The notes under the pieces were generated by a model. It did no database searches and was not told the DNA's origin. It saw nothing but the letters and a program-made list of their open reading frames with translations. This document shows, piece by piece, positions 60,835 through 64,000 of a stretch of DNA of 64,000 bases; the first letter of the stretch is position 1, and every line of letters starts with the position of its first letter. Made by a program: the position numbers and the translations under genes. The DNA comes from Zerene cesonia. Its lineage: Eukaryota > Arthropoda > Insecta > Lepidoptera > Pieridae. The DNA lies in NCBI RefSeq assembly GCF_012273895.1, contig NW_024045134.1, forward strand, positions 62,001-126,000. Reading direction: 5' to 3'.

Positions 60835-63800
60835 CTACGTAAGTTGGCAATGTCTAGACTGTGGCTGCAATGGAAATTTAATTTTCGGTATGGGTATTCC
60901 TTCCCAGTCACCCTGAAAATCATAAATGAGTCTCTAAATCTTTAAAAATAACAGCGACTTGTCTGGCTTTGCTTGGTTTGTGCCTAGGATAAAAACTGAC
61001 ATAAAATATGGTGAAATAAATTTAAAAATCGATCGAGTCGTTTTTGGGCAAAATTTTAAGAAACAAAAAACAAATCTTTTTTTTATAGTAATACTAGCTG
61101 ACCCGGCAAACGCTGTTCTGCCTTACTCGTATCATTTAGGGGTATGAAAAATAGATGTTGACCGATTCTCAGATATACCCAATATGCACACAAAATTTCA
61201 TAAGAATCGGTTCAACTGTTTCAGAGGAGTTTGGTAGCTAAAATTGTGACACGAGAATTTTATATATAAGATAATTTCGTAAAAAAATAATAATAATAGT
61301 GGGAAATTAAAATTATCTTGCTATTATTAGCTATGTATAGTTCAGGTATTGAAGAGTTTGTTAGTTAATCTGTTTCGATTATTGAAAAATTATTATTATA
61401 CCTGAAATCTATTTCCATCGGATCTATTGCATTGCATCGAAATAGGCGACTCTGTATAGAGATTATCCAAACTTTTTGCTCTTAATGGTGTCCAAGGCTT
61501 TATGGACATATAATTTGCACGAGGACTTGCTTTGTACGATATAGGCATATTATCCCATCTAAAATAACGCAATGGACATACTACATAATTATTTTTTTCT
61601 TTTGAAATATATATTCATATTGATTTTTTGTGTTCTTTCAAATCAGCCTATTGACACTATAAGCGAAATCTTTATTATCAAAAGACCTATATTTACCTCT
61701 TTTCGAACCTGAAGTAGTTTTCTAAAGCAGCATTAGAAACCGCGCTCTTACACACCTCAAGCTGTGTTGCTGGATAATAATGCAGGTAGTTCACACACAT
61801 TTCATCCGTTATGGCATGACCACCAATTGTAGCATTCTCTTTATCTATTGTGTTATATAGGCATGTTGTTTCCAAATAATCACCCTACATAATAAAGGAA
61901 CAGAGGTATCAAAAAGGTTCAGGAATTCGAAAATCCCACTAAGTAATTAAATGAAATGAACTAATTATAATACAAAAAGGCTTTTTGGGGTGGCCATGCG
62001 TCACTTACGGGTAGCACCTTTACGGGTCGATGCAAAATTCTGATTTCTTGAAAATGCGTAGAATAATGCATATCTTTGTTCAATACGGGCAGTTCCACAC
62101 CATTTCGAGTATGCCTCGTCCACACAGCAACTCCAGTTAAGTGAGTGTGAAGCTGACTGCCAAATACAATAATACCGTGTTTTGGCAGACCCTGGTGAAA
62201 TACATGTTACTTTAAATATATAGATCGATCATAAATCATTCATCAGTAGAATGTTATTGGAAAAAAAATGTAGATATTATCAACAATCTATATAAATAAA
62301 ATAAATAACTGAAATGTTTGTACAAGCTGAACTTCTTAACGTTTAATTTTTAATATTTCGTTTGGAAGTAAAAAACGAGAGTACGTTTAGAAATTAAAAA
62401 GTTAACTTAATTGATATCTTAATTTATTTGTTCGATTTTGTCAAGAAGTTTATGTGAAAAAAAGTGTCAAACAAGAGAACATCTTAAGAAATTGTAATCG
62501 TGGACGCAGTCGTGGCAAAGCGCATTTTTTTAATATTTATTGAACATACAACTCCAGTGCACTCAGGTACACAATATCCTGTTAATGGGAATGCTTCTTG
62601 CCCGGCCGGTATTGCCATTTTATCGGTATATTCTAGACCAAGCTCCATAATCGCTGCATCGTAAGTTCTGCGGTCAGATGTTAGGTGCAAAATAATTCCA
62701 GAGCTGTCTACCCAATCTGAAAAAATAGCTCTAAATTAAAATTCCGACTTTATGTAAAGCAACGATCTAAAACGTTTATTTAGCTAATGTATGTATTTAT
62801 AAATAATATATATTTATAAATGATCATCGCAAAAATCAATTCATATTTAAAGGCATAAAAGTAATACCCAAAGCACGTATTTTAAATTAAATTATTATTA
62901 TACCATCTTTAAGTTCAGGATTGTTGTAATGTACTTCTAACATGACGTATTTATTGGCACCTGGTCCACCTAAAGGTAAACCTGCTTCCTTCGGATAAAC
63001 AAATGGCGGTGCTCCCATTGCCCAAGCTGCCTTCACCTAGATAGAAAAAAATATATATTTGGGTAGTTAATCATATAAAAATTAAAATCGTATTCATAGA
63101 TATTTTAAAACGAGGTAAGTTCCATTTAAGTACAGAATATTATTTACAAACTGTTTATTTTAATCTTCATTATTTAAATACCAATTATGAAATACTAGCC
63201 GCGTCCCGCGGTTTCACCTGCGCAAGTCCGTATCCCGCAGGAATATCGGGATAAAAAGTTGTCTATATGTTATTCCAGGTGTCCAGCTGTCAACGTACCA
63301 AATTTCATTTCAATCGATTCAGTAGTTTTTGCGGGGAAGAGCAACAAACGCACACACCTCCTTACAAACTTTCGCATTTAAAATATTAGCAGGAAGTAGG
63401 ATGTTACAACCTTTGAACATAATCTTGTAGAGTCTGGTCTATCGGATGCAAAGCAGTTTCCCTCATACATTGGAATGTCACTCTCGGGGTTTGCATCACA
63501 GTAAAACACTTCCATATGGTGGACTAAACCTTCGTTGCCCTTCGTTATTGTAGATTCAAACTATAAATTAAAAAAGAACATAAAAGAATACAACTCTTTG
63601 ATCCAAGATAATAATTTTATGCATTACATTATCACAGTATAAATAACATTGAATAATATTACCTTAATAATATGGTGGACTTTAGATGTAATAAAATCGG
63701 GAAGTTTTACCACCTTGCACCAGTATGTCGTGTCCGAACCAGGTACTTTAAGATTTTTGTTCGTGATTTTCAATTCTTTAGCTTTTTCATTATATACTCC

Positions 63801-63926
63801 TACTGGTGTAAGTAATCGTACTCGAATGAAACCACGATCATGGGCTGACGTACAAGGTAAACATAGTCCCTGTGATGAAAAGAGTTTATCGACACCTCTA
63901 GCCCATATAACATGCACAGTGCCATC
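60835..63926 (-). CDS. DBH/MOXD-family copper monooxygenase (tyramine/dopamine beta-hydroxylase-like), 5' incomplete
   Basis: Family members are secreted or vesicular, ascorbate-dependent type II copper hydroxylases; DBH makes noradrenaline and insect Tbh makes octopamine. Eight exons: 63663-63926, 63411-63560, 62904-63036, 62550-62716, 62009-62191, 61697-61884, 61402-61558, 60835-60912 (TAG); phases match; 439 aa. The first visible residues (DGTVHVIWARG) close a DOMON domain, whose rest and any signal peptide lie beyond 64000. Copper ligands are present: HH in VHHMEVFYC and H in LEVHYNNP (CuA), HTH in SQLHTHLTG and M in DEMCVNYLHYYP (CuB). ELGLEYTDKMAIP and the GGPG loop recall MOXD1, whereas the C-terminal SPISMQCNRSDGNRFQGDWE recalls DBH. 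So it may be Tbh or one of the insect MOXD-like paralogues; substrate is not decided. Confidence 0.9.
61088..61276 (-). repeat. Family C dispersed repeat
   Basis: Begins 'tactagctgacccggcaaac' and ends 'cgagaattttatatataaga'; lies in the last intron of the copper monooxygenase gene. Confidence 0.75.
63195..63397 (-). repeat. Family B dispersed repeat, reverse
   Basis: From 'actagccgcgtcccgcggtt' to 'cgcatttaaaatattagcag', with 'gcaggaatatcgggataaaa'. Ends only ~14 bases before exon 63411-63560, on that exon's donor side. Confidence 0.8.
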
Positions 63927-64000
63927 CTAGAAGTATCAAAAAAGCACGATTTCAACATATTAAAATTTTTAGAGATTTAATTTGTAAAAACAATTTCTTT

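Noticed and set aside
1..64000. CRISPR arrays, rRNA or tRNA genes, bacterial operons or viral genes
   Set aside because: No regularly spaced repeats, no recognisable structural RNA, and all supported genes are spliced animal genes.

Overview
The window looks like nuclear DNA of a moth or butterfly. It is AT-rich, with GT-AG introns and insect gene models. It also carries several dispersed repeats that I recognise from memory as typical of Lepidoptera, such as short elements bounded by CTAGT with a conserved 'cgatattcctacgggatacgg' block. The order is an inference; no database was searched. I see no bacterial, viral or CRISPR-type content.

Layout as given: (1) 2-1272, 3' end of a GGA clathrin adaptor gene (+). 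(2) 2872-3935, the last two coding exons of LST8 (-). (3) A 1000-N gap, 4048-5047. (4) 5048-13250, an 8.2 kb block carrying HMGD-like and 5' LST8 exons on the + strand. (5) A second 1000-N gap, 13251-14250. (6) 14251-22495, almost the same 8.2 kb in the opposite orientation, with LST8 5' exons and HMGD on the - strand. (7) 24677-32372, SSRP1 of the FACT complex (-). (8) 33704-57222, HIP1/HIP1R-type endocytic adaptor (+), with a 12 kb first intron full of repeats. (9) 58704-59563, a CARHSP1-type cold-shock protein (-). (10) 60835-63926, a DBH/MOXD-family copper monooxygenase (-), open at its 5' end.

The main structural result is that the 8.2 kb inverted repeat is most likely not biological. 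Both gaps are exactly 1000 N, and three contig ends stop inside one (TG)n/(CA)n tract of a single LST8 intron. The block 5048-13250 differs from the mirror of 14251-22495 only by scattered SNPs and small indels, as two alleles would. Removing 4048-14250 joins the LST8 halves, with matching splice phase, into one 316-codon gene. I read the block as the alternative haplotype, placed backwards. The corrected order is GGA(+), LST8(-), HMGD(-), SSRP1(-), HIP1(+), CARHSP1(-), DBH/MOXD(-).

The genes are ordinary cellular ones: membrane traffic (GGA, HIP1), TOR signalling (LST8), chromatin (HMGD, SSRP1), RNA binding (CARHSP1) and amine-type copper chemistry (DBH/MOXD). They do not form one pathway. 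The most interesting biological relation is that HMGD lies next to SSRP1 on the same strand, and its three coding exons parallel the last three of SSRP1, with an intron at the identical point after Lys-Asp-Lys-Ser. This suggests that the small HMG protein and the FACT subunit share a local duplication origin. I did not find a convincing undescribed system.
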